Of a DNA stretch of 64,000 bases, positions 49,910 to 58,488 are shown one piece after another; position 1 is the first letter of the stretch, and every line of letters begins with the position of its first letter. A program made the translations under genes and the position numbers. Under the pieces are notes generated by a model that was not told where the DNA came from, did no database searches, and saw nothing but the letters and a program-made list of their open reading frames with translations. Origin of the DNA: DASRDB01 sp035652815 (GTDB taxonomy: Bacteria; Chloroflexota; Ktedonobacteria; Ktedonobacterales; Ktedonobacteraceae); assembly GCA_035652815.1 (NCBI GenBank), contig DASRDB010000009.1, positions 62,001 to 126,000 on the forward strand, in the 5' to 3' direction.

Positions 49910-52570
49910 TTAGTACAATTCCTCATCATGGATAGAGGTGTCCAGCGTGGTCTTCATAGTAAAGGAAGAGGAGTCCACAGGCGAGACATTGGCCGTAGGA
50001 GCCGCTCCCATGCGTAGAAATGCCTGCGAGCGATTATCATACACGCCGTACTGGTTGCCGAAGGTGAAGACAAACTGTTCCATCTCTCCCGTCTGCCGGT
50101 TTAGCACGAGAATATCATCCCCGTTCGTGCAAGAGTGGTCTGTCAGACACGATGAACGGTCCAGGAAGGCCCCCACAAGAATCTGCCATTTCTGATCCCA
50201 ACTCTGCACCGTCTCCTGGTGCGCAACCTGGAGCGACGAGTCGAAAGCAACGAATGTACTCTGTCCCGCCACCGGGTCGTATAGCATGATACTCAAGGTG
50301 GGCAGACCGAAGTGTCCGACATACAAGACCATATCTGTGCCCCAACCGGAATTGTTGATCTGCTGCGCAAGCGAAAGATCGGAGCCAAACACCAGGAACG
50401 ATGAATCACCGCTGCCCGGGTCATACATAAGTACCTGGGCCTGCCCGGAACCTTTGAAATCACCCGTGTGAATCTCCCAGTTGCCGGACAGGTTATGCAG
50501 CGCCTGGTACTGGTCAACCTGCATGTTTTTGTCAAAATCCATGACCCGCGCTTCGCCACTGATGCGGTCGTAGATAAACACTCCGTCGCGCCCATCATGC
50601 GCAAAGCGACCAATATACACTTCCCAGGCATCCTGCCAGAGCGTATATTGCTGTATGTGCGCGACCTTAAAATCGCGGGTGAAACTGACAATCTGAATAT
50701 TATCCGTTACCCCCGTCGTATCCACCCCCGTGATCGGCAATCCGCTCAAATCCTCTCCAGGGCCAGGCTTCTGCGGATCTGCAGTGCTGATAGTGGGCGT
50801 TGTGCCATTATAGGTGGCTCCAGTGCCAGAAGTTGGACAGCCGGTCGGACTCGGACTGGGTGAAGGCGTTGGCACAGGAGTCGGCGTCCGAGTTGGGCAA
50901 GCAGTTGGCGTCGGACTTTTCGCAGCCGCCGCCGTCGGACTCGGACTGGGTTTTGGCGTCGGAGAAGGAGAAGGCTTCGGCGTCGGACTCGGCGTCGGTG
51001 ACGGACTTGGACTCGGCGACGGCGTTGGACTCGGAGTGGGAGAAGGTGTTGGCGACGGCGTCGGGCTAGGTGACGGACTCGGGCTGGGCGAGGGCGTCGG
51101 ACTTGGACTTGGAGACGGACTCGGGCCAGGCGAGGGCGCCGGACTCGGTGATGGGCTGGGCGACGGTGATGGCGAGGGCGCCGGACTCGGTGATGGTTTT
51201 GGACTCGGCGACGGTTTTGGAGGCGGACTCGGGCTGGGCGATGGTTGCGGCGTCGGGCTGGATGAAGAAGGCGAAGGATTGCCCGAAGGCGGATTCGAGC
51301 TGGTGCCAGGAGTCGTTGAATTATTGGTCGCTATCGGCGACGGAATGTCAGCGCGGTTATACATGAACAGGTCGCTCTGCGAGCCGTTGAACTGGCCAAC
51401 ATACAACTCCCAGCCAGGCCCCCACCCCTGAAACACGAGGTGCGTCTGTATTTTCAATTGCGGCGTCAGCATCAGCAACTGCATAACGCCTGTCACACGG
51501 TCGTACAACAAAATTTCCGCGTGTCCGCTGCCGGTAAAATCGCCAATCCGTATATCCAGGTTTGGCCCCCAACTATTTACAGGCGTTTTTGCATCCCCCA
51601 GACTCACCCTCACAGGCACAGGAGTAGTATCTGCCGGATCAACGCGCGCGTTATGCTCGCTAAAGTGCGGCAGCACTGATCGATAACGGTCAGCAAAGGT
51701 CAGCACATCCAGGCTGCCGCGCTGGCGATTGTACAAAAGCAAGTCGGTAAAACCAGCGCCCGTGAAGTCCGCGTTAAACTGCTCGTCATAGGAACCGGGC
51801 GGCAAACCAAGAGCCACACGGCTGTCCGTTGATGTGGTGGGGTCAGAGCTGCTGCCCGTCGTCGTATTTCCCCTATTCGCCTGGGCGTTGGCATACGGGA
51901 CCTGCGCTACCCCGTTGCCATCAACTCCAGGAAGGTGGGCAAAAAGAGCAGGATCAATCATACGCGGGAAATAAATGAAGCGCAATTCCCCATTCTGGAA
52001 ACGCGGCTGATCGATATAGCTCGTATTATAGCCACGCCCAATATACATGGGCGTGGGATCCCCATAATTCTGGTATGTGACGTTGAAAGTCAGACCATCG
52101 GATGCAACGGATGTCACAAAGGCCACGTGTCCCGCCGTTCCAAAGGCCCACACGCCATCAGCGACAGGAAAAACCGCGATAGAACCAACACGGGGAGTCG
52201 TGCCAATGGGCAAACCAAAACGCTCAGCATCCACGACCCACTCAGCAGCATTACCCCAGTTCAACGGCAAATTATATCCCAGCAAATGCCACTGCTCCCA
52301 TGCCCACCAGACACAGTTGCCGCCGCCAGGATAAGGCCCCGGACACAGGGGAAAGGGGTTGCCATCCGGCGAAAACGTAAACGTCCGGCAGTTTACTTCC
52401 ACCGTTGGCCGGGTATGGTCAAAAGAAATAGCATGCACCATCCCGAATTCAACCCAGATCACCGCAAGTATCGAGCATAAGGCCAGAATATGTAAGAAAT
52501 AACGTCTGTTCACATGGACTGAGGCGAGAGATTCGGCACGTCCAACTGACCAGAACGTCGAAATGCGCAT
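49910..52570 (-). CDS. Secreted CHAP-domain protein with seven beta-propeller-like repeats and Pro/Ser linker
   Basis: About 886 residues from ATG 52570 (GGAGGGG 7 bases before). N-terminal signal/anchor helix (about 25-50), then a CHAP amidase/endopeptidase domain (about 60-215): Cys in PGGGNCVWWAWEQW, His in GTAGHVAFV, and the NWGNAAEW loop. Then seven repeats with the pattern W-x-(V/L)-Y-I-G-x-F-x-G-x-G-x-(D/E)-x-(L/I)-L-(Y/F)-(D/N)-R, like FG-GAP/propeller blades. Repeats 1-3 precede, and 4-7 follow, a linker of about 190 residues made of Pro-Ser/Pro-Thr dipeptides. The linker interrupts repeat 3 after its MYNR element. Probably a cell-wall hydrolase or surface protein. Confidence 0.85.
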   Translation of the reverse strand: MRISTFWSVGRAESLASVHVNRRYFLHILALCSILAVIWVEFGMVHAISFDHTRPTVEVNCRTFTFSPDGNPFPLCPGPYPGGGNCVWWAWEQWHLLGYNLPLNWGNAAEWVVDAERFGLPIGTTPRVGSIAVFPVADGVWAFGTAGHVAFVTSVASDGLTFNVTYQNYGDPTPMYIGRGYNTSYIDQPRFQNGELRFIYFPRMIDPALFAHLPGVDGNGVAQVPYANAQANRGNTTTGSSSDPTTSTDSRVALGLPPGSYDEQFNADFTGAGFTDLLLYNRQRGSLDVLTFADRYRSVLPHFSEHNARVDPADTTPVPVRVSLGDAKTPVNSWGPNLDIRIGDFTGSGHAEILLYDRVTGVMQLLMLTPQLKIQTHLVFQGWGPGWELYVGQFNGSQSDLFMYNRADIPSPIATNNSTTPGTSSNPPSGNPSPSSSSPTPQPSPSPSPPPKPSPSPKPSPSPAPSPSPSPSPSPSPAPSPGPSPSPSPSPTPSPSPSPSPSPTPSPTPSPTPSPTPSPSPSPSPTPSPTPKPSPSPTPKPSPSPTAAAAKSPTPTACPTRTPTPVPTPSPSPSPTGCPTSGTGATYNGTTPTISTADPQKPGPGEDLSGLPITGVDTTGVTDNIQIVSFTRDFKVAHIQQYTLWQDAWEVYIGRFAHDGRDGVFIYDRISGEARVMDFDKNMQVDQYQALHNLSGNWEIHTGDFKGSGQAQVLMYDPGSGDSSFLVFGSDLSLAQQINNSGWGTDMVLYVGHFGLPTLSIMLYDPVAGQSTFVAFDSSLQVAHQETVQSWDQKWQILVGAFLDRSSCLTDHSCTNGDDILVLNRQTGEMEQFVFTFGNQYGVYDNRSQAFLRMGAAPTANVSPVDSSSFTMKTTLDTSIHDEELY

Positions 52571-52943
52571 GCTGACACCCCTCCGTGTTTTAGTTGTCTG
52601 ACCTCCAGCTTCCAAAAGAGGATACGCACGTTGTTACACAGCAGATCAAAACCACAATAGTAACGTCGGGGGGAACGTTTGTGGCACAAAAAACTCCGCC
52701 TATCTGGGAGTTTTCCGGGAAATATGCTGACCTGCTTCCCCTCTTTTAGCTGGCTGTATATAGAGAGTGCTTGTTTCACCATCTCGTTCGACGGCTGCAA
52801 CTTAAGTATAACATCCTATTCCAAAAATTTGAAAGATGTGCATGCATGAATTTTTCGCAAATTGTATGCAAGCAGAAAAATTCATGAAAGGCATCAACAA
52901 TACAAGCAATGGGTAAGTGCGGCCAAATTGCGCAAAAAATGGC
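52571..52943. other. Spacer upstream of the CHAP gene
   Basis: No gene supported. Contains the ribosome site of the CHAP gene and an AT-rich stretch (52800-52900) with ATGTGCATGCATGAATTTTTCGC and GAAAAATTCATGAAAG, short inverted pieces TGAATTTTTC / GAAAAATTCA about 25 bases apart. Confidence 0.5.
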
Positions 52944-52975
52944 TTGACAAAGCCGGGCAACAATGGTAGTATAAT
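52944..52975 (+). promoter_or_regulatory. Predicted tRNA-Val promoter
   Basis: TTGACA (52944-52949) with TAGTAT (52967-52972, spacer 17) running into TATAAT (52970-52975). The start would be near 52982, right before the degenerate tRNA copy. Confidence 0.75.
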
Positions 52976-52984
52976 GCACGTCAA

Positions 52985-53024
52985 GGGCGATTAGCTCAGC
53001 CAATTAGAATATTACCTTGACATG
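52985..53024 (+). pseudogene. 5' half of a degenerate tRNA-Val
   Basis: GGGCGATTAGCTCAG is identical to the start of the intact tRNA-Val at 53093; the copy then diverges (CCAATTAGAATATTACC) and keeps CTTGACATG with the GAC anticodon. The D-stem (GCTC/GAAT) and anticodon stem do not pair and no T-arm follows, so it is not a working tRNA. It begins where the promoter would start RNA. Confidence 0.7.
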
Positions 53025-53092
53025 TGCGCCCTGAGAGGCGTACCTTTCCAAGCCGCGAAGTGCGGTCACTCTGATACTTACTCTTTGAGTAA

Positions 53093-53166
53093 GGGCGATT
53101 AGCTCAGGTGGTTAGAGCGTTTGCTTGACATGCAAAAGGTCACAGGTTCGAGTCCTGTATCGCCCA
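53093..53166 (+). tRNA. tRNA-Val (anticodon GAC)
   Basis: Full cloverleaf: acceptor GGGCGAT/ATCGCCC, D-arm GCTC/GAGC, anticodon stem TTTGC/GCAAA with loop TTGACAT (GAC), T-arm ACAGG/CCTGT with loop TTCGAGT. 74 bases, discriminator A, CCA not encoded. A CTTACTC-TTT-GAGTAAG hairpin directly precedes it and overlaps its first base. It reads valine codons GTC/GTT. Confidence 0.97.
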
Positions 53167-53174
53167 TGATGAAG

Positions 53175-53206
53175 AGAGACAGCTTCTAGTGAAGTTGTCT
53201 CTTTTT
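53175..53206 (+). terminator. Intrinsic terminator of tRNA-Val
   Basis: 12-bp stem AGAGACAgCTTC/GAAGtTGTCTCT with a TAGT tetraloop, followed by TTTTC. Confidence 0.85.
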
Positions 53207-53228
53207 CATTACCAAAGGGGACACTTGA

Positions 53229-55826
53229 GTGTAAAGCAGCGGCTTACCTTGCGCCGAAAGGTGGCAGGGAACAGTAGCATGCCGTAAGTAAGGCAGGATG
53301 GGATAAGTACCTATTCCCATGTCTGTCAGCTAATCTCCATATGGTTAAGGCTGATCTGTCTGAACCCTGGTCGCGCAGTCTTGCGGTGGGACTCAGGTAT
53401 TCATGGTGCTATTGAACCTGTGTGACGGTCTGATGCAAACGATGTCAGTGCATGAGAAAGTATCCCGTCACAGCAACCCTCAGTGAGAGGGGTACCGGCC
53501 AACAGGGAACCTACGTGGAGACAAGGAAAGTACGTAACCAGGGGATCACCTAAAAGGCGAGAGCCTCATGGTGACAGAACACCCATAGTACCCAAATGCT
53601 CAGGGTAACGCTTGAGACACGGGGAAGGGGTGGAGAAGGTACTCCATCGCCTATCTGTAGGCTGTACCGGAGGGTGCATCGGGCCGAAAAGGTAGGATGG
53701 TGGTCGGGCGACCCTAGTAATCGTAGGACTACTACAAATTTATAGAATGGTAGTCATTCAATCGAGGGAAGGAGAGGCATACCATTCATGCAAGAGGCAG
53801 TGGGTTGCTCAGATGGTCTGCAAAGATTGGAAGTAATCCGTAAGCTCAACGCAAAGAGTGAGTGGGTCAATACCGACCTGTACAGGCTACTATTCAAGCC
53901 AGAACTCTATATCCTGGCTTATGAGCGCATCAAGTCGAAGCCTGGAAATATGACTCCAGGCACCGATCAGGAACCCATTGACGGTTTTGGAATGGACGAA
54001 ATCAGCAAACTCATTGAAGAAATGAGAACTGAAAAGTACCAGCCACGCCCAACCAGGAGGGTCTTCATCCCAAAAAGCAATGGAAAAATGAGGAAGATCG
54101 GCATCCCAGGCTTCAGAGATAAGCTAGTGCAGGATGTGGTAAGACTTATCCTCGAAGCCATCTACGACAGTCCTCATGGACCTTACTTTAAAGAAAGCTC
54201 TCATGGCTTCCGGCGCTCGAAAAGTTGTCACAGCGCGTTAAAAGATATCCAGGGTAAATGGAGCGGGACTATATGGTTTCTCGAGGGAGACATAGCAACT
54301 TGCTTTGATGATATTAACCATGAAATACTGGTTAATATCATGAGGAAGAAAATCAAGGATGAACGGTTTATAAACCACATTTGGAAACTCCTCAATGCTG
54401 GCTACCAGGACTTAGATGAATCAAGGAAAGATAGCCTGGCAGGCACACCGCAAGGAGGAATAGTCAGCCCAATCCTAGCTAACATCTATCTGCATGAACT
54501 AGACGAATATGTCGAGCAATTGCGGAAAGAGCTAGAAAAAGGCGAAGCTAGACGCTTCAATCCAGAGTACCGTTCGCTGCAAAAGCGACGGCAATACCTG
54601 GCGAAGACTGGAAAGATCAACACCAGGGAATACAGGGAATTAGGCGTCCAGATGCGAAAGCTCCCATCACTTGACCCAAGAGATCCTAACTTCGTGCGGG
54701 TACGATATGTACGCTATGCTGATGATTGGATAATAGGAGTCACCGGGCCTAAACGCCTGGCAGAAGAGATCAAGGAAAAAGTAAGGCAGTTCCTAAAAGC
54801 CAGACTAGACCTGACTCTTAGCGAGGAAAAGACGGTGATTACCAACGCCAGAACATCGGATGCTAAGTTCTTAGGTTATAGAATAAGGCTAGGCAGGTCC
54901 AAAACAGCAGAACAGAAACAAACGCTATCGACAAATGCAAGTGGAAAAATCTTCAAACGAAGATCAACTGGCATGCAGATAGTGTTGAAAGCTCCAATGG
55001 GCGAGTTAGTTAAAAAACTCCATCAGAAGGGCTTCTGCGATGCGAAGGGGAGACCTCTGCACAAATCACCGTGGATCCTATTGGACGAAGACCAGATAGT
55101 AAGCCTGTATAGTTCGATGAATCGAGGTTTACAGAACTACTACCGACCCGCGGACAATTGGGCAGAACTCAGCAGAATCCAGTATATCCTGAAGTTCTCA
55201 CTAGCGAAAACGCTGGCAGCCAAAAGGCGGGTATCCATAACCAGGATTATCAAAGACAAGGGCATTCAAGCCACTGTCACACGCAAGGGGCAGCAACGTA
55301 TTATCACATTCTATCGTAATTCAGACTGGACAATCGACAGAAAGGCTTTTAGCAATAGCCCAACTGTAGATCTGGTTCGGATGCATGAACGAATGCGAGT
55401 AAGATCTAAGCTAGGATTGCCATGTTGCATTTGCCTCAATCATATTGGGGTGGTGATGCATCATGTCAGGCACATTCGGAAAATAACAGATAAGCAAGCA
55501 AAAGGTTTTACAGGACTCCTAGCAAAACTTAACCGGAAACAGATTCCAGTGTGCCAGGAGTGCCACCGGAAAATCCACAATGGAACCTACGATGGACTGA
55601 AAATTTCAGACCTTGCATATGATCCAAGAAAGCCTTTATCAGATGGATTACTTTAGTGTAGTCTGCATATCCCACGCTATTGTTGTGATCCTATGTTTAT
55701 TAAGGCCGCCCGAGACTTAAGTCAGTACCTTTGGAGAGCCGGATACGCTGAAAGGTGTCCGTCCGGTTCGGAGGGGGGCAGTTGGAAACGTACTCGCAGG
55801 AATAACGCGCTGGCTACCTACCCTAT
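53229..55826 (+). mobile_element. Group II intron (retroelement) with encoded maturase
   Basis: The 5' part (from GTGTAAAG, tentative 5' end 53229) is non-coding, GA-rich and hairpin-rich as in domain I-III. The ORF sits in domain IV. Domain V is clear at 55736-55769: 34 bases, GAGCCG at its 5' end, GAAA bulge region, CCGGTTC at its 3' end. Domain VI follows with the ending CCTACCCTAT near 55826. The 5' boundary is uncertain by some tens of bases; I could not find a matching EBS1 for the presumed IBS1. It lies between a tRNA terminator and the convergent ispG operon, not inside a gene, consistent with a mild insertion site. Confidence 0.88.
53788..55656 (+). CDS. ltrA: Group II intron reverse transcriptase/maturase with HNH endonuclease
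   Basis: Intron-encoded protein that splices the intron and copies it into DNA. 622 residues: RT fingers/palm (about 40-340) with GSNGKMRKIGIPGFRDKLVQD, SHGFRRSKSCHSAL, TPQGGIVSPILANIYL and the catalytic YADD (VRYADDWII). Then the X/maturase domain (about 390-520) and an HNH En domain (about 545-610) with CCICL ... HHVRHIRK ... CQECHRKIH. All catalytic residues look intact, so mobility may be retained. Codon use is clearly more AT-rich than in the neighbours, a sign of transfer. GGAAGGAGAG is before the ATG at 53788. Confidence 0.96.
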   Translation: MQEAVGCSDGLQRLEVIRKLNAKSEWVNTDLYRLLFKPELYILAYERIKSKPGNMTPGTDQEPIDGFGMDEISKLIEEMRTEKYQPRPTRRVFIPKSNGKMRKIGIPGFRDKLVQDVVRLILEAIYDSPHGPYFKESSHGFRRSKSCHSALKDIQGKWSGTIWFLEGDIATCFDDINHEILVNIMRKKIKDERFINHIWKLLNAGYQDLDESRKDSLAGTPQGGIVSPILANIYLHELDEYVEQLRKELEKGEARRFNPEYRSLQKRRQYLAKTGKINTREYRELGVQMRKLPSLDPRDPNFVRVRYVRYADDWIIGVTGPKRLAEEIKEKVRQFLKARLDLTLSEEKTVITNARTSDAKFLGYRIRLGRSKTAEQKQTLSTNASGKIFKRRSTGMQIVLKAPMGELVKKLHQKGFCDAKGRPLHKSPWILLDEDQIVSLYSSMNRGLQNYYRPADNWAELSRIQYILKFSLAKTLAAKRRVSITRIIKDKGIQATVTRKGQQRIITFYRNSDWTIDRKAFSNSPTVDLVRMHERMRVRSKLGLPCCICLNHIGVVMHHVRHIRKITDKQAKGFTGLLAKLNRKQIPVCQECHRKIHNGTYDGLKISDLAYDPRKPLSDGLL

Positions 55827-55836
55827 AGTTTAGATA

Positions 55837-55861
55837 ACAAAATCGGTTTTTGTATCGCCCA
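55837..55861 (+). pseudogene. 3' half of a degenerate tRNA (T-arm plus acceptor)
   Basis: ACAAA-ATCGGTT-TTTGT can form a T-arm-like 5-bp stem with 7-base loop, followed by ATCGCCCA, the tRNA-Val acceptor 3' strand. TGTATCGCCCA is an 11-base direct repeat of the end of the intact tRNA (53156-53166). The loop lacks the standard TTC. Confidence 0.5.
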
Positions 55862-55865
55862 CTAA

Positions 55866-55894
55866 AAAAGCGGCTTCGCGTTGAAGCCGCTTTT
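55866..55894. terminator. Bidirectional terminator, intron side / ispG
   Basis: AAAAGCGGCTTC / GAAGCCGCTTTT, perfect 12-bp stem with a GCGTT loop and A/T tracts on both sides. It ends the rpsB-to-ispG operon on the minus strand. Confidence 0.9.
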
Positions 55895-55910
55895 CATTTT
55901 CTCTAGAGAA

Positions 55911-57164
55911 CTACAACTTTGCCAGCCGCTCACCGATACCCTCATCCCGGGTGCGATGCACGCCTGCCGCTTCCTTAATACCACCTTCTGGATAGACCAG
56001 CCGCGCCTCGTTTTCGGGAAGCAGGCTCGCTACCTCCTTCAAAACTGCGTCAAGAAACTGGTCTTCGGGCACTGTGCGAATTACTTCGCCTTTGCGGAAG
56101 ATCACGCCGCGTCCCTTGCCGCCTGCCAGACCCACATCAGCATCACGCGACTCGCCAGGGCCATTCACCACACAACCCATTACAGCAACGTGGATGGGCG
56201 TCTGCACCTTCGCCAGTCGCTTTTCAACCTCGTTCGCTACACTGATGACATCGATCTCGACGCGCCCGCAGGATGGACAGGAAACAAAGGTCACGCCACG
56301 ATTGCGCAGTTCGAGCGAGCGCAAAATCTCGTAAGCGACCGGAATCTCCTCCTCCGGCTCCGCGCTCAGGCTCACGCGAATCGTATCGCCAATGCCCTCT
56401 GCCAGCAGCAAGCCCAGGCCAACAGCCGACTTGACCGCACCTGTCACTACCGTCCCCGCCTCCGTGATGCCCAGGTGCAGGGGATAGTCCGAACGCTGCG
56501 AGAAGCGCCGGTACGCCTCGACTGCCGTGAGCGGCGTAGAGGACTTCAAGGAAACTTTGATTTCATGAAAATCAAGCTCCTCGCACCAGCTAATATATTC
56601 GAGCGCCTTGTTTACCATGCGTTCCGCGAGCTGTTCGCGCTCGATGCGTCGCGCTTCAGCCGGGTCGGTGCGCTCCAATACGCCATCATCGCGCAGACGC
56701 ACCTGAATGCGCTGCATCTTGCCGCGCTGATCCAGGGCATCAATTGAACCAGAATTGACGCCGATACGCATGGCTATGCCGCGCTCTTTGCAGGCCTTCA
56801 CAATCTCTTCGAGCGATTTTCGACCGTTAATCAGATTGCCCGGGTTGATGCGAACGCAGTCCACGCCCTGGCGAATCGCTTCCAGGGCCAGCGTATGTTT
56901 ATAGTGAATATCGGCAACCAGAGGAATAGAGATGCGCTTTTTGATTTCGCCAATCGCCAGAGCGTCCTCTTCCTCCGGCACAGCCACGCGCACCATCTCG
57001 CAGCCGACATCTTGCAGCCGGTGAATCTGCGCCACTGTGCTTTCGACGTCGCGCGTATAGGTGGTGGTCATAGACTGCACGACGATGGGCGCGCCGCCGC
57101 CAATCGCCAGGTCGCCAACATGTATTTGTCGAGTTTTCCGTCGCATAGGGTTCGATTTCTCCAT
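55911..57164 (-). CDS. ispG: 4-hydroxy-3-methylbut-2-enyl diphosphate synthase
   Basis: Iron-sulfur enzyme of the MEP pathway turning MEcPP into HMBPP. About 417 residues; TIM barrel (GGGAPIVVQSMTTT, VRINPGN) and a C-terminal reductase-like domain with the cluster cysteines in VSCPSCGRVEID and MGCVVNGPGE. The start is uncertain: ATG 57164 or ATG 57146; the TTG at 57182 overlaps the upstream gene. It is the last gene of a long operon, and overlaps the rseP end or follows it closely. Confidence 0.96.
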   Translation of the reverse strand: MEKSNPMRRKTRQIHVGDLAIGGGAPIVVQSMTTTYTRDVESTVAQIHRLQDVGCEMVRVAVPEEEDALAIGEIKKRISIPLVADIHYKHTLALEAIRQGVDCVRINPGNLINGRKSLEEIVKACKERGIAMRIGVNSGSIDALDQRGKMQRIQVRLRDDGVLERTDPAEARRIEREQLAERMVNKALEYISWCEELDFHEIKVSLKSSTPLTAVEAYRRFSQRSDYPLHLGITEAGTVVTGAVKSAVGLGLLLAEGIGDTIRVSLSAEPEEEIPVAYEILRSLELRNRGVTFVSCPSCGRVEIDVISVANEVEKRLAKVQTPIHVAVMGCVVNGPGESRDADVGLAGGKGRGVIFRKGEVIRTVPEDQFLDAVLKEVASLLPENEARLVYPEGGIKEAAGVHRTRDEGIGERLAKL

Positions 57165-57169
57165 GAAAA

Positions 57170-58438
57170 TTACTGGCCCCAATGGCTGATATCACTCACC
57201 GTGATAATCACCATCAGTGTCAGCAGTATCGCCATACCAATAAGATTTATCAGTCCTTCTCGTTCGGGTTTCAAGCGTTTGCCGCCGCGCACAATCTCAA
57301 TCAATATCAATAAGACGCGCCCGCCATCCAGAGCGGGGAACGGCAGAATGTTGATGATGGCCAGGTTCAGGCTCAAAATGGCGGTAAGACTTAGAATAGG
57401 CCACCAGCCAAGATCAGGAATGCTCGAAGCCACCTCTCCCGTAATCTTCACAATACCTACCGGTCCTGCCACCTGCGGTTTGATAGCACCCGCAATCATC
57501 TGCACAATCTGCTGAATAAACTGGCCGGTTACAGTAAAGGTGTGAGCGATGCCCTTAAACGGGGCTTCCCAGAAGGGCGAACTGACAAAGACGATCTTTT
57601 CCTCGATCCCCATTGGCCCCTGTCCGGTTGGTGGATGCTTGCGTACATTAACCACCTTCGTGATAGTCTGCTTGCTTCCCTGGTGCTGAAAAACAAAGGT
57701 GATAGGAACCGTGTCCAGCTTACTTTTATCCCCTGCAATCAGCTTGCCAACAATATCTTGCAGGTCAGAGAACTGCTGCACGCGCTGTCCATTGACCGAG
57801 AGAATGGTATCGCCTGGGAGCATGCCTGCCTGTGCGGCAGGAGTACCAGGCACAACCTTGCCGATGACCGGCGGGAAAGTCGGCTCCCCGAGTCCATAGG
57901 CAATCGTAAAGAGAACCATCGCCAGGATCACATTCATCGTCACGCCAGCAACCAGCACTATGATGCGCTTTCCGGCTGATTTGGCGGCGAAGCTTTTCGG
58001 GTCGTAGGTTCCCTCTTCGTCATACACGTCGCCGTTTTCCCCGGGCATGCGCACAAAACCGCCGATTGGCAACAGATTTAACGAATAGATGGTATGATCG
58101 TCATCGTCCGCCTCAGCATTTTGGCCTGGAATCAATGCAGCGCCAGCCAGAGAACTTGAGGATGCCGTGACCATACTTGGACCGCCACTTGTGCCACTGA
58201 AGGGCGACTGTTTGAGGCTCCCATAGCTATCTTCCGCGTTCCGCCGACCGCCAAACCAGATCACCTCCCAACCGCCACCCTTGCGCTTGCGAATCCCCAC
58301 GATGCGCGGGGGAAAACCCAGTCCAAATTCTTCCACGCGGATGCCAGCCCACTTTGCCGTAATAAAATGGCCAAACTCGTGTACCAACACACAGATACCA
58401 AAAACTGGAATGGCAGCCAGCAAGAACCAGTTATTCAT
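57170..58438 (-). CDS. rseP: RIP metalloprotease (RseP/site-2 protease), M50
   Basis: Cuts transmembrane regulators within the membrane. 422 residues: zinc motif HEFGH (His20-His24) in helix 1, a PDZ domain (about 180-270, GTPAAQAGMLPGDTILSVNG), the NxxPxxxLDGG motif INILPFPALDGG, and a late helix. Between the first helix and IGGFVRMPGENGD there is a Ser/Gly/Asp-rich insert of about 60 residues (GSLKQSPFSGTSGG to ADDDDH) not usual in the family. Next to cdsA/dxr as in many bacteria. Confidence 0.95.
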   Translation of the reverse strand: MNNWFLLAAIPVFGICVLVHEFGHFITAKWAGIRVEEFGLGFPPRIVGIRKRKGGGWEVIWFGGRRNAEDSYGSLKQSPFSGTSGGPSMVTASSSSLAGAALIPGQNAEADDDDHTIYSLNLLPIGGFVRMPGENGDVYDEEGTYDPKSFAAKSAGKRIIVLVAGVTMNVILAMVLFTIAYGLGEPTFPPVIGKVVPGTPAAQAGMLPGDTILSVNGQRVQQFSDLQDIVGKLIAGDKSKLDTVPITFVFQHQGSKQTITKVVNVRKHPPTGQGPMGIEEKIVFVSSPFWEAPFKGIAHTFTVTGQFIQQIVQMIAGAIKPQVAGPVGIVKITGEVASSIPDLGWWPILSLTAILSLNLAIINILPFPALDGGRVLLILIEIVRGGKRLKPEREGLINLIGMAILLTLMVIITVSDISHWGQ

Positions 58439-58488
58439 TCGCTAACATCCTTCAAGTTCTATCTTAATGCGAATCTATCTTCTCTTTA

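Noticed and set aside
50840..51300. Tandem short repeats that might look like a CRISPR array
   Set aside because: Units are 6-12 bases of in-frame Pro-Ser codons with no spacers, so this is a coding low-complexity linker.
50814..51431. Gly/Val/Asp-rich 205-codon frame on +
   Set aside because: It is the reverse reading of the Pro/Ser linker repeats of the CHAP protein and has no ribosome site.
53229..55826. Insertion sequence or phage remnant
   Set aside because: The ORF is a reverse transcriptase/maturase and domain V is present, so it is a group II intron; no transposase or terminal repeats.
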